A stretch of DNA of 64,000 nucleotides from Mucor racemosus (taxonomy: Eukaryota; Mucoromycota; Mucoromycetes; Mucorales; Mucoraceae): NCBI GenBank assembly GCA_027405735.1, contig JAPEHQ010000003.1:2604001-2668000 (forward strand). Reading direction: 5' to 3'. The position numbers and the translations under genes are program-made. The notes under the pieces were generated by a model. That model saw nothing but the letters and a program-made list of their open reading frames with translations, was not told the origin of the DNA and searched no databases. Every line of letters begins with the position of its first letter. Position 1 is the stretch's first letter. Positions 10,407 through 20,259 of the stretch are shown one piece after another.

Positions 10407-13400
10407 TCAATGTTTAGTCTTTTTGTCAGTGAACCATAAAGATCCGGGATCTTGATCTGGAGCAATGACAGCCAATGGGTGTGAAATACAATCAATTGCA
10501 TGAAGCAGAGAAAGTAAAGCCGACCAATATGGAGGAGGACCAGCCGAGGATTTGACCGGGAGACAGTTCAAAGCATGATCGATCTTGTTGGTACCGAAAG
10601 GAGCAGAAGGTAAAGCATCTAGTAGCTCACCATCCAGAGCACGACAGGTCAGAAAATGATCTCGAGAGATATGAACACCCAAGGGTGACATACACGAACA
10701 TTCTTCTCGCATGTTGGTGAACCGACCAAGGCGCCATCGAACCAGTCGACTGCGAGCAGAGCGACCTATTGGTAGATATAGGATGGGATCAGGTCTCACA
10801 ACAGAGGGACGACAAGCACGCAGCAAAGTATTAGATCCAGAAACAGCAGCCGCTTCCATTTGGCGATCTACCTGGTCTTGCCAATATTTGTTGAAAACAG
10901 AAACTAATCCAGCAGCAGAAGGAACAGGATCAGGTAACGACTGATACAATTTGTTTTCACAAATGTATTTATCTAACCTAGTGTAGGAAAGAGCGTTACG
11001 CAGGATCACCAAGAGACAGTCCTCAGGCAGGGTAGCAGCACGCAGAGCAAATCTAGTAGCTAGAACATTATAGCGATGTTTCATACTGGGCAAGCAAGTT
11101 ATATGTTTTGCAACATTAAACCAGGAGCTACCCACAAACATGCCAACTAATCGATTCTGAACATCATCCAGATCCTTGAAATCCCGAAAGGAGAGGTGAG
11201 ATATAGCTAGGCCATATTCGAGTTTTGGACGAATAAAGGCCTTGTACAAGCGCGAGCAGAGCAACAATGAAAAACCAGTGCGGTTTACACCAACCGAATT
11301 CAACAGAGCCATCACCTGAATAGCACCAGAAGCCCGAAGAGACCGAATACCAGGGGCAAACAGACCTTTATACCGGAAAGGCATACCCAAATAAGTGAAC
11401 TCTTCTACGATAGGAAGGGGTTCATTATATAGAGTAAGTCTATGACCGGTAGCAGCATTAGGAGACCCAAGAACAGCACACTTAGATGGTTTCCATCTGT
11501 AGCCCAGAGAGATAGAGTGATCAGAAGCTAGGTCCAACATATGCTGAACATCCGACCGACGCCCAAATATGGCAACATCATCAGCAAAAAGTAGACTATT
11601 GATTGCTATTGAGTTGGTCATACCAGGAGCACAGATCATAGAGGCACCAGAAGCAGCAGCACGCAGAGCACCAGGCAAAGAGTTGATATACAACGAGTAC
11701 AGATGGGGATTAAGAACAGAGCCTTGCAGGACACCTGTAACCGGCGAGAAAGCAGCAGAGTTGTGGTTAGCAATGAGCACCGAGACAGAAACTTCATCAA
11801 ACATGTTAATCAACAGACCAAGGACTGGACGAGGGAGAGCTGAGGTAGCGAGCAACTGCCAAATAACTCGACGATCTACTGTATCATAAGCTGCCTTAAT
11901 ATCTAAGAAGGCCACTACAGGGTAATGATGATGGATCAGAAAATAGTCATGCATCAAGTCATGTAAACAGAGGGCTTGATCCAGAGGACTACGTTGAGGA
12001 CGGAAACCACCTTGCGCAACATCAAGAGCAGGAGAATGAGCATCCAGATCAGGCATAATTGAAAATTCAAAGAGCTTACGCATCACCGAAGTAAGAGAAA
12101 TCGGTCGAAAATTACCAGGATCAGTAGCATCACCTTTCTTGAAGATAGGGAAGACCTGAGCTTGACGCCAGAGAGCCGGTGTGTAACACCATTGATAGCA
12201 CAAGGTAAACAGGAGAGACAACACAGGAGCAATTTCCGTCACCAGAGATTTGAGCATCTCAGCTTTGATATGGTCGGGACCAGGAGCTTTATTTGTGGGG
12301 AGCCGTTTAATATGAGATACTAAGGTATCAACATCAAAAAGTGACATATCCGTAGGTACACTAAAAGGCAGATCAGAATCAAAGGTTTCAGGAGGTGGAG
12401 GACGACTAGCAGAAGCAAGTAAAGAACCATTATAGACAGATTCGAGATGTGACCCCATAGTTGCGACCGAAGCAGCAGGACCATCAGGATGACTATATGT
12501 GGCAGAGGATTCTTTATGGCGTTTAATACGCTTAATAGCAGCAGTAGCTTTTGAGAAATCACTCTCCAATACAGCACAGAATTTTTTCCAGGACCTTCGC
12601 TTTGCAGCTTGTACCAATGACCGAAATTGACGGTGCGCATGTTTGTAGACAGCCCAGTTGTTGATTTTGGCAATCCCAGTGGAATGTCGCCACTTGCTGT
12701 AGAGACGATCCCTTGAACGAGCAGCATCCTCAATTTCTAGAGTCCAGAACTTTTTCCAATGACCAGGACGACCAGTTTTCACACCAATAGAACCATCAAG
12801 AGAGTCATACAAACAGTGATTCAAAGAATCATTGAGTGCATCAATATCCGGGCGGATAGAAGGAGGAGCCGAGACCAAACCAGACAGAGTATCCACCAGA
12901 GGAGCAACAGAAGAACGAAAAAGAGTTTGATATAGACTTAACGGCTTGATCATACCCAATTTTGAAAGCTTCCACTGCCGTCTTGGAGCCAGAACAGAAT
13001 CACCAGACACCACCAAATCACCAGGAGGGGCTACATACTCGAAAGTAAGTAACATCAACCGATGATCAGAACCCAGAGACAGATCAGACTCAACCACCAG
13101 TTGAGGATTCAGCATAGCAGCCTCACCAATGTTAGTCAGAAACAGATCAATAATGCTACTTGCCTCCTTTTGACGTCGAAACGTCGTAAAGGTTTTAACA
13201 CCATAAGCCAAAGAAGCATTCAGCACTGAGAGATCAAATTCCTCAAGCCAAGGTTTCAGAGCAACACCACGAGGGTTAGTAGCAACATCACCAGTGAGAG
13301 ACCCTAACCGAGCATTAAAGTCACCACATAAAATAGTATCCTTAGTCATAGGTAGTGAACTAAGAATCGAGAGCACCTTATCTGTTGATAAGGGTGGAGG

Positions 13401-13769
13401 AAAGTAAACACAATGAACCGTCAGGGTGCCAACCTTAAGGGACAGAGTGTGCGAATTATAAGAAGGAAGTTGAGAGACAGGATAGGGACAGGAAGGAGAG
13501 ACAAAAGCAGTTATACCACCAGAACCTCGACCAGAAGCACCGGATACTTTCGTACCGTACAAGTGGAATTGGGACCAGTTAGTAGGAAAAGACCCAGAAG
13601 TAAGCCAAGTTTCAGTAACCAAGAGAACATGAGAATTCAGTACATGAGACAGAACATCATGAACGACAGAGGCACGTAGACCATTAGCATTCCATAGGGA
13701 GAGAGAAACAAATAAGGAGTGGACCGGGTTATTATTATACATAGGTGAGGATTCAACTGAAGAACTCAT
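10407..13769 (-). CDS. LINE ORF2: apurinic endonuclease plus reverse transcriptase (1120 aa)
   Basis: Nicks target DNA and copies the element RNA onto it. Endonuclease, about residues 20-250: SLWNANGL (Asn28), TETW (Glu53), LCGDFNARLG (Asp150, Asn152), and GSDHRLM (Asp235, His236). Reverse transcriptase, about 470-800: FRPISLTSVMRKLFE, QGGFRPQRSPLDQA, FLDIKAAYDTVDRR (catalytic Asp623), GVLQGSVLNPHLY, and LLFADDVAIFG (Asp730, Asp731; FADD in place of the usual YADD). Near the C terminus ECSC...HISRDHFLTC is the Cys/His motif common in LINEs. The start ATG shares its A with the ORF1 stop (TAATG), so translation probably depends on termination and re-initiation. Confidence 0.95.
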   Translation of the reverse strand: MSSSVESSPMYNNNPVHSLFVSLSLWNANGLRASVVHDVLSHVLNSHVLLVTETWLTSGSFPTNWSQFHLYGTKVSGASGRGSGGITAFVSPSCPYPVSQLPSYNSHTLSLKVGTLTVHCVYFPPPLSTDKVLSILSSLPMTKDTILCGDFNARLGSLTGDVATNPRGVALKPWLEEFDLSVLNASLAYGVKTFTTFRRQKEASSIIDLFLTNIGEAAMLNPQLVVESDLSLGSDHRLMLLTFEYVAPPGDLVVSGDSVLAPRRQWKLSKLGMIKPLSLYQTLFRSSVAPLVDTLSGLVSAPPSIRPDIDALNDSLNHCLYDSLDGSIGVKTGRPGHWKKFWTLEIEDAARSRDRLYSKWRHSTGIAKINNWAVYKHAHRQFRSLVQAAKRRSWKKFCAVLESDFSKATAAIKRIKRHKESSATYSHPDGPAASVATMGSHLESVYNGSLLASASRPPPPETFDSDLPFSVPTDMSLFDVDTLVSHIKRLPTNKAPGPDHIKAEMLKSLVTEIAPVLSLLFTLCYQWCYTPALWRQAQVFPIFKKGDATDPGNFRPISLTSVMRKLFEFSIMPDLDAHSPALDVAQGGFRPQRSPLDQALCLHDLMHDYFLIHHHYPVVAFLDIKAAYDTVDRRVIWQLLATSALPRPVLGLLINMFDEVSVSVLIANHNSAAFSPVTGVLQGSVLNPHLYSLYINSLPGALRAAASGASMICAPGMTNSIAINSLLFADDVAIFGRRSDVQHMLDLASDHSISLGYRWKPSKCAVLGSPNAATGHRLTLYNEPLPIVEEFTYLGMPFRYKGLFAPGIRSLRASGAIQVMALLNSVGVNRTGFSLLLCSRLYKAFIRPKLEYGLAISHLSFRDFKDLDDVQNRLVGMFVGSSWFNVAKHITCLPSMKHRYNVLATRFALRAATLPEDCLLVILRNALSYTRLDKYICENKLYQSLPDPVPSAAGLVSVFNKYWQDQVDRQMEAAAVSGSNTLLRACRPSVVRPDPILYLPIGRSARSRLVRWRLGRFTNMREECSCMSPLGVHISRDHFLTCRALDGELLDALPSAPFGTNKIDHALNCLPVKSSAGPPPYWSALLSLLHAIDCISHPLAVIAPDQDPGSLWFTDKKTKH

Positions 13770-14704
13770 TATTGTTCCATTTCAGAACCATTAGAGTTTT
13801 CAGTGCGCTTACGAGCAGAGTTGAGCAAGAACTTAGCCTTCTTGGGTTCTTTTTCCTCAAAACGAGCCATAGCTTCAGATACAGCAACAGCCAATTCTTC
13901 GTCACAGATCCATCCTGCAGATACAAAGTATTTACCAACACCACTAACGTTGAGGGGGCGAAGGAAGGACAAAGTTTGCAGGGCACGAGTGTTAGTAAAT
14001 TCGTACATTAACGACTCACGGTCATTAATATGGAGGGCATCATATTTGGGATCAGCAATGTGTTGGGGATCCAAGGGATCAAAACCCTCAATGATTTCGG
14101 CTTCGCACTTCTTCATGAGATCAAGAAATTCCTCAACATACTGTGTATGGAGAAGAATACCAATAACGCCAGAGGCAGGGAAACAGATGTCTAGGACACG
14201 ACCAGTATCAACACCAACCTTGCGGAAGGTAGATCGAATTTCAGAGCGTAAAATCTTACCAGAGCGACCAATATATACATATTGGTATCCTTGGGGACCT
14301 TTAGCAGCAGCCGATTTGAAGAGGCGACCAGCAGCAACTCGCTTTTTAGCAGAGCGGGCGGGATCAGGAAGGTGAGCACCAGATTTAGCAGCATTAGCAT
14401 ACTTTGCATTGGAGTCTTTGGGTTTGGTAGTAGCTTGTTTAGAGACTTCATTACCTCCTTCAAGCGGAGGGTTGGTGGTGTTCGTAGGGTGACTGGATAG
14501 TTGACCCTGTAATTTTTCAATTACTAGGTCCTTGGTCAAAATATCCTTTTTCAAGGTGTTATTTTCGTTTTCTAACTTTTCCATTCGTAACAAGAGGCTT
14601 TCATGTTGGTGTACCTTCTCCTGTACTGAGGTAAGTTGTTGTTGAAACTGCAAAAGCAACTGTGGCAACTGATGCATATCAAAATCTTGTAGATTTTCAA
14701 ACAT
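13769..14704 (-). CDS. LINE ORF1 protein (311 aa), coiled coil plus conserved core
   Basis: Probable RNA-binding partner of ORF2 in the retrotransposition particle. Residues about 10-70 have a heptad-like pattern rich in Leu, Gln and Glu (LLLQFQQQL...LLRMEKLENENNTL), which predicts a coiled coil. A basic, Lys/Ala-rich linker follows, then a core shared with the decayed copy: GPQGYQYVYIGRSGKI, LDICFPASGVIGILLH, DPLDPQHIADPKYD, QTLSFLRPLNVSGVGKYF. No CCHC zinc knuckle is visible, unlike many LINE ORF1 proteins. An RRM-like fold is possible but not shown by the sequence alone. It ends in TAATG, sharing one base with ORF2. Confidence 0.88.
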   Translation of the reverse strand: MFENLQDFDMHQLPQLLLQFQQQLTSVQEKVHQHESLLLRMEKLENENNTLKKDILTKDLVIEKLQGQLSSHPTNTTNPPLEGGNEVSKQATTKPKDSNAKYANAAKSGAHLPDPARSAKKRVAAGRLFKSAAAKGPQGYQYVYIGRSGKILRSEIRSTFRKVGVDTGRVLDICFPASGVIGILLHTQYVEEFLDLMKKCEAEIIEGFDPLDPQHIADPKYDALHINDRESLMYEFTNTRALQTLSFLRPLNVSGVGKYFVSAGWICDEELAVAVSEAMARFEEKEPKKAKFLLNSARKRTENSNGSEMEQ

Positions 14705-14925
14705 GGCGATGAAATATTATTCAATAAGGTGCAAATTTAAAGAATAAAATGGAGGTGTCCAACAAGGCTGAAACTTATAAACAATAAACTGCTATGGAAG
14801 GCGAGTATAATGGTATAGTTTGGAGTCGATTGGTGAACTAGTTGTTGAGATAAATGAGTTTTAATAAAAGATTGAGAAATTTCCTGTCGAAATGTCTTCA
14901 AAAGTTTAGAGAAACGGAAAGAGAT

Positions 14926-14998
14926 GGGGATGTAGCTCAAATGGTAGAGCGCTCGCTTAGCATGCGAGAGGCACTGGGATCGACGCCCAGCTTCTCCA
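14926..14998 (+). tRNA. tRNA-Ala (anticodon AGC)
   Basis: 73 nt cloverleaf. Acceptor stem GGGGATG/CTTCTCC (one T-T mismatch at pair 6), D arm GCTC AAATGGTA GAGC, anticodon stem CTCGC/GCGAG with loop TTAGCAT (anticodon AGC), variable loop AGGCA, T arm CTGGG ATCGACG CCCAG, discriminator A. No intron. A Pol III T-run terminator follows at about 15002. Its first 14 bases also occur at 10120-10133 beyond the LINE. The gene is rebuilt by the LINE target duplication and is probably still active. Confidence 0.93.
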
Positions 14999-15000
14999 AT

Positions 15001-15012
15001 TCTTTTTTTTTG
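15001..15012 (+). terminator. Pol III terminator of tRNA-Ala
   Basis: An uninterrupted T run starts two bases after the tRNA discriminator base, the usual stop signal for RNA polymerase III. Confidence 0.75.
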
Positions 15013-15233
15013 TTACGCTTTATTACCGTGAGACGTTATTATGGACTTTTTAAGAATCCTTAAAAAAGTTCTTATGCTGAGATAAAAGGTGACCTTTAGT
15101 ATCATCCTATGTTTTGATATTCTATACTAATAAAAATGGTTGCACACAAAGTTTGTGTGTGCCTGACACTAGTATGATTGATCACAATCTATTTTTTCTC
15201 CACGGGTTGACCAATCACTTATAGCTATTTAAT

Positions 15234-15526
15234 TGTAATAAATGAAACATTCCAAGTTTCAGTCATGCAAAATCTTAGCACATTCTTTATATTTAAATAC
15301 TATAACAAAATCGTTTCATGACTCCTTATTTATGTTTGTCTTCTCTTCTGTCCTGTTACTAATCTTTTTACTTTATTTATTCACTAATAAATATCTAGTT
15401 TACTACAAATAAGCGCACCTACATCGAGCAATACCGTGATAGCCAATTTATAATAGAATAATAATGTTCATAAGCATAATGTACTGTATCTACCTTCATA
15501 ATTAACCAGAGTTACAAATCATTACA
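15234..15526 (-). mobile_element. Solo LTR, family A, copy 3, inverted (about 293 bp)
   Basis: Reverse-complement relative of 6802-7076 and 9273-9544. The plus strand starts TGTAATAAATGAAACATTCC and ends AATCATTACA; inside are the family blocks GTTTCAGTCATGCAAAATCTT, TTATTTATTCACTAATAAATATCTA and GCCAATTTATAATA. It is more diverged than the other two copies, and its flanks do not form a matching 5 bp duplication. Confidence 0.7.
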
Positions 15527-15735
15527 GTAACGAATTTTATCACGTCAAAAAATATTGACTTTTCTGATTTATCAGAATATGTTTATGTTAAATAAAAACT
15601 AGAAAATTTAATCAAGTAAAGAGATATCGTTTATTGGAATGAAATTAATAGAGTTTATATACTATTTGATTTGGGGAATTAATGATGTAATAAGGCAGCA
15701 GTGTAGATGTTACTTAATAGTAATGCCACTACCGC

Positions 15736-16030
15736 CTACCTGTGCTGCACAAGATGATTCCGTTGTGCCAAGGTGGGCTGCACACTATAGTCTGAGCAGT
15801 TGTGCTCACTGAATATGGCTAAAACGATAACAAGGTGCACATGGGCACAAAAAAAGAAACTGCACACGAGCACAACGCTAACACTGTATGTGCAGAATTA
15901 TATATTCTCTCCGTGCGCATAACATGAATCCCATGTGTGCATAATAATAAAATCTGACCATGAGCATAATGAGCTGATTGTATGGGCACAAATTGTTTTG
16001 TACATGAGCATCGTGCCGTTCTTAGAATTT
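15736..16030. repeat. Array of TGTGC/GCACA motifs at the left end of family B
   Basis: About a dozen copies of TGTGC, GCACA or close variants occur in both orientations in 300 bp, for example GTGCACATGGGCACAA, CTGCACACGAGCACAA and TATGTGCAG. The same array appears at 60610-60955 in the inverted copy. Such subterminal clusters usually bind a transposase. Here they are the clearest sign that family B is a DNA transposon derivative. Confidence 0.6.
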
Positions 16031-17804
16031 CATTGCATATTTTACTGGAATAATGGGGTTTTAAATTACATTTGTTTTTATTAATATAAATTATAGATAA
16101 TACAATTCAATACGTTGTTGATGTAGAGCAATACATGCAAGAACCAATATATTTACAATTATTATCATCATTTGTAAATATATTTATAGCTATAATGTTT
16201 ACAGTAACAATGGTTTTTGCTCGAGCATCAACTTAAATAACTCTTACTCCTTAAATTTATATGCAAGCCAAATCTAAGATTATATATATTACTTTATCAC
16301 ACATAAAATTTAAACAAATTAACCTTCTTTAAACTTACTATTTTAGTTTACGATTGTCAGCTATAAAAAGATTTGTTTTCAAGTATACAGTAGTTACAAT
16401 CAAAACTATGGTTTTTGGCAAAACATTAGATTATTCTTTTTTTTTATTTCTATATCATTTAAAATTTTATCACTTTTCTGGAACATTTCATGGGTTTGTA
16501 GCCAGTTCTAGGTTTTTATTGAGTAAATATAAATATCATCATTGTCTTCGATTTGATCAGATAATCAAGAAATACGTCCAACAATACAGTAATAAATAAT
16601 GATATTTGATCCTAAAATGCGGTTAAATAAAAATATGAGTTCTAATATAACAACTGTTACCTATATTAAAAACATTTGTCCCTTATGTTAGAATGCGTAT
16701 TCAGATACAAGAAAAGAATACCACCAGCTTGATAGTCTGATATGCCTTATGAAACGGTAAATATATTCTTGGAATATGAAAACAAAAAGAGAGAAACAAC
16801 ACACGTAGAAAAGGGTTTTCAAGGCTTTACATTATCTAGCGCATTTAAAACCCTCCTAAATTGCACATTTCAGCCAATGTAAAAGCAGCATTACAGCGCC
16901 TGAACTATAAAATAAGCAAAATAGGCAATATCTGTTACTATAATAGAAACATAAAATTTTCTACTAGAAAAACTATCTGCCATATCATAAATTCATTAAA
17001 AAAAATGCAAAAACGAGCCCGTAGAGCGACGCCGTAATTGAGCATAGCAAGATTGAACGGCTAAGTCTCTTAAACTAATGGTATATCTAAGTTTTAAACA
17101 AAAAACGTTTTTTTTAAAAAACTTTTCTTATATTTCATTATGTATGGTCTGAAAATTCAGTTTTTGTAGCGGACATTTTCGGGGCTCATTTTATCCTTAC
17201 CAACACTCATGATTTTGATCAAAAAACAGAAAAATCAAATTTTGATACCAAAATCGACGTTTAATTATACTACATTATGAGAGAAAATTGTAGCCATGAC
17301 TAATACACATTTTACAAAGACTTAATATTAAATGTTAAGTAATGAAAGTTTGTACTTTTGCCCCAAAAACGGATTTTTGGTTAAAGAATTTTCATGTAAT
17401 ATTTTGCAATAAAAATGTCTCTTATTTTTCATTGAGCAAATAGAGCGCTAAATTTTGTATATGTGTATATTTTTTGTTTTTATAATTGGTAGTATAATTA
17501 ACTCTAGATTTGCAAAACCAGAAAAAAAAAATTAAAAAATGTCAAAATTGATGATCTGGACAAAAATAATTTTCTAAATTAATATTCCGCTTATAAGCCT
17601 TGTGAGTTTTAAAAATAAGAGATTTTATTATGCTTGAGAACTTTTTCAAGAATTAATGATGCTGTACCCACTTGATTCAAGCTTATTACTGTAAATCTTT
17701 ATACATGTTAATATTGTGTGGTAGTTTATTTGATGATAATATAGTGTTACTTGATAATTAATGGGCTAAAGGTGATTCACATTAAGTTTTAGTCTTACCC
17801 CTCC

Positions 17805-18269
17805 TGTGGAACAGACAGAGATATTCACGGAAAAAAAATATAAAAAAACAATAGGAATTCGACTAGATAACATTAAGGTTTTATTCTCAAGTTAAATTCT
17901 ACTTGAGGACTTTTGTAATAAATAAATGTCCTCTTTATATAGTTTTCATCAGAGAGATTAGGTAAGCATTTCTAGGTCCATACATAGCCAATAATACCCC
18001 TTGTCAGACATAAATCTTGATAGTAACCAATTGGTGTATTTATAGAGTTTATGGGTCCTTGATCATAATGGTGTGATTAAATCCACATTATGTTGATTGG
18101 TATTTAACTATTAGCTGCTAGGATAGAACTTGGTAGAAAATTTATATTAGTATGAATCAGCATATATTATTTAGTAGTGTAGTAATGTCTATTCATGCCA
18201 GCTGTACTTTAATTGAGAATCAGATGAAATGGAGATCAATATAGTGGATAAATGTTTACATATTCCACA
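17805..18269 (-). mobile_element. Solo LTR inside family B (465 bp), 5 bp target duplication CCTCC
   Basis: Begins TGTGGAAC and ends ATTCCACA (inverted termini TGTGGAA/TTCCACA), flanked by CCTCC at 17800-17804 and 18270-18274. Removing it restores the family B sequence ending ACCCCTCC AACATCATAAAC, as in the uninterrupted copies. On the minus strand it has a TATATAAAGAGG box followed by AATAAAACC, so the LTR reads on the minus strand. It is younger than the family B copy it sits in. Confidence 0.88.
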
Positions 18270-18282
18270 CCTCCAACATCAT

Positions 18283-18362
18283 AAACATAAACATGGCCAT
18301 CACTGGGACCTATTGCCACCTTTTTACCCTCTTTGTCCCAAGCCAATTTATTCAATGCTTTA
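18283..18362 (-). pseudogene. Captured dynein intermediate chain fragment, copy 2
   Basis: Minus strand reads GKALNKLAWDKEGKKVAIG then SDGHVYVYDVG without a frame break, the best preserved of the copies over this stretch. It ends about where other copies have the ACTTAAGTACTTAC segment. No promoter or downstream exons were seen. Confidence 0.65.
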
Positions 18363-18689
18363 CCAGAACAAACTTACTTTTGACCTATAAAAATGGATTT
18401 ATTAATAAAATCAATTATTAATAACACGCTAATAAGTAATAATTATGGTGTACTTTTGATAGTTGGTAGTGATATATAAGACAACATCTTGTTTTCCTCT
18501 TCTTAGCTGTTGGCCACTAAATAAAAATAAATACTTGCTAGAAACTAAATAGACTAATATGAGTTTATTCATTCATCCAAATTAAGCCAATACTATAAAT
18601 ACTTTTATAATCGCCAGTTTTCTCCAGGCATGTTTATATAAGCCAATTCATTCTCATTTAAATTAAATTCATGGACTTTTGTTCTTGAT

Positions 18690-19215
18690 TTGTTTTGAAC
18701 TAGTTTCAATTCATACTCACCTGATTTTCACTTATTTTTAACTGATCTCAATTCATACTTATCTGCACTCAATTCATTTTTATTTAGTTTAAATTTATAA
18801 TAGGCCTACGGTCTAAATCAATGCTCCTGTCGGTTTTCGCCCTTTTATTCAGTTTTAATTCCTATTTCCTATTAGAACTGACATTTAATAGAAATTGTAG
18901 TATAAATTATATTCAGGAACCGAGATTTAATAGTTCTTGGTTCCATTTTTATTTTACAATAAAGCCTCGATGTTCTCCGTATTTGAACTACTACTAATCT
19001 CTTTATTAACTTCCACCTTTATAAAAATAAAATCTATTCTCCCAATAACTCTCATCTCCTCTGATGATACCAATTTATGCTCAACTGGTTTAAATTCATG
19101 TTCGCCTATTATCAATTCCTTTACATCTGTTCTAAATTCATGCATGCATGGTTTAAATTCATGTTCATCTGATATCAATTTATTCTCATCTGATCTGAAT
19201 TCATGCTCATCTGGT
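18690..19215. repeat. Degenerate tandem repeat, unit about 20-24 bp (AATTCATG..CATCTG)
   Basis: Imperfect copies of a unit like AATTCATGCTCATCTGATCT run from about 18700 (spaced) and become regular at about 19080-19210 (AATTCATGTTCGCCTATTATC, AATTCATGCATGCATGG, AATTCATGTTCATCTGATATC, AATTCATGCTCATCTGGTCT). A 96-codon plus-strand frame (18937-19227) with LNSC repeats results from this repetition and is not supported as a gene. The middle part (18790-18960) is weakly repetitive. Confidence 0.6.
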
Positions 19216-19229
19216 CTCTATCTATGAAA

Positions 19230-20160
19230 AAGTGCATTATTAAAAATTTAAAAAGTAGTTTCAATATCTAATCTCGATTTGAAATATCTGGTCTCTTGTA
19301 TTATGATTTATTTGTTTTCCTTTGTTTCAGTTTGGTATATCTGGTATTTTCTCTGTGGTCTTGTTTCTTTGGTATTCTCTTTGTTACTACATTTTATTTA
19401 GAAAGTAAAGCATTTTTTTGTTATCTAATTTTTGATGCACCCTACGCGAGTTCAAGAATCAAAATAATTTGATCAAAAAAAGCGATAATCCTGGGTTAAT
19501 CTAACCTGATTGCTCTCCATCCCTGGACTTGCGACCTCTCCCCCCTTTTAGGGTCTTGTAGTCTTCTTTCACGGTAACTGCCTAGAAACTATAACCCTTT
19601 CTGGCAATCAGAGTCGTATTATTTTCATAGCATCTGCTTGATTTCAGTATCACTTTATAGTATGGTGGTAGGGAAGCTATAAAGTAAAATGGCAACATGT
19701 AGATAGATCTCCTCGTGGTGTTACCGAAAACATATTTTAAATGACTAACTATCTACCCCGCTAAACCAGTTATATTACAAGTTACTTTTCCTTAGCTATA
19801 CAGTACAGTCGAACCTTAATTTTTGTATGAAATTTTGATATCTGCACCTCACTTATCTCACAGTTGCTTGAGCTATTTTAACAGCCGCGCCCGGACAGTT
19901 CGGTAAGTTTTTCTAAAAATTTATAGTCTGTTAATATTATTAGATGGCCGCGTCCAAAGATTGTTCGGCATTGTTTTTGGAAGATTGACCATTGTCAAAA
20001 ATGTCCAGATCACATATTCAAATCTATAATAAAAATATACCTTTTTTGAAAACTATACTCTGGGAGTTATAAATCAGCCAAAAAAATTCTGTGAGCCTCA
20101 TTTTTCTTCTTTTAGTTTCTATCTTTTTAATTTGTTGAGCTGAAAAAAGTAAGTATCATG
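19230..20160. other. Unassigned AT-rich stretch
   Basis: No gene, LTR pair or second copy in this window was recognised. The segment 19500-19560 is locally GC-richer and faintly tRNA-like on the minus strand, but no cloverleaf can be drawn. Confidence 0.4.
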
Positions 20161-20259
20161 GTACTACTTTTAATTATACTTCTTGCAACACTCTATTAGA
20201 TTGTCTTTATCTTCTCATTTATGGAGATCTTTTGTTCATAAAGTTCAATAATAATTACA

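Larger units (their letters stand above)
10134..14925 (-). mobile_element. Apparently intact LINE inserted in a tRNA-Ala gene (4792 bp)
   Basis: Minus-strand non-LTR retrotransposon with a 5' UTR of about 221 bp (14925-14705), ORF1 (14704-13769), ORF2 (13769-10407) and a 3' UTR of about 273 bp (10406-10134). Both ORFs are open over full length. The 3' end reads CCAATTCTTAACC with no poly(A) tail. It is flanked by a 14 bp duplication that equals positions 1-14 of tRNA-Ala; the right copy is joined to the rest of the tRNA gene, which is therefore complete. Endonuclease of apurinic type, reverse transcriptase and a C-terminal Cys/His motif are present, with no RNase H recognised. The uninterrupted frames and exact duplication suggest a young insertion. 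Confidence 0.92.
15736..18370 (+). mobile_element. Family B repeat, longest copy in this direction, split by a solo LTR
   Basis: Collinear with the inverted copy at about 60950-58270 (itself split by another LTR) and with copy 1 at 7077-9003. The left end (15736-16030) carries a dense array of TGTGC/GCACA motifs; the middle includes the CGAGCCCGTAGAGCGACGCCG block at about 17010; the right end carries the dynein-like WD40 fragment at 18283-18362. There is no transposase frame, so it is best read as a non-autonomous DNA transposon or similar element. Exact ends and target duplication were not resolved. Confidence 0.65.

Noticed and set aside
13803..14375. 190-codon plus-strand frame opposite LINE ORF1
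   Set aside because: Exact antisense of a conserved ORF1 core; no homologue and no start context.
19500..19560. Possible tRNA or tRNA-derived SINE on the minus strand (GAGGTCGCAAGTCC-like)
   Set aside because: No acceptor, anticodon or T-arm pairing could be drawn.
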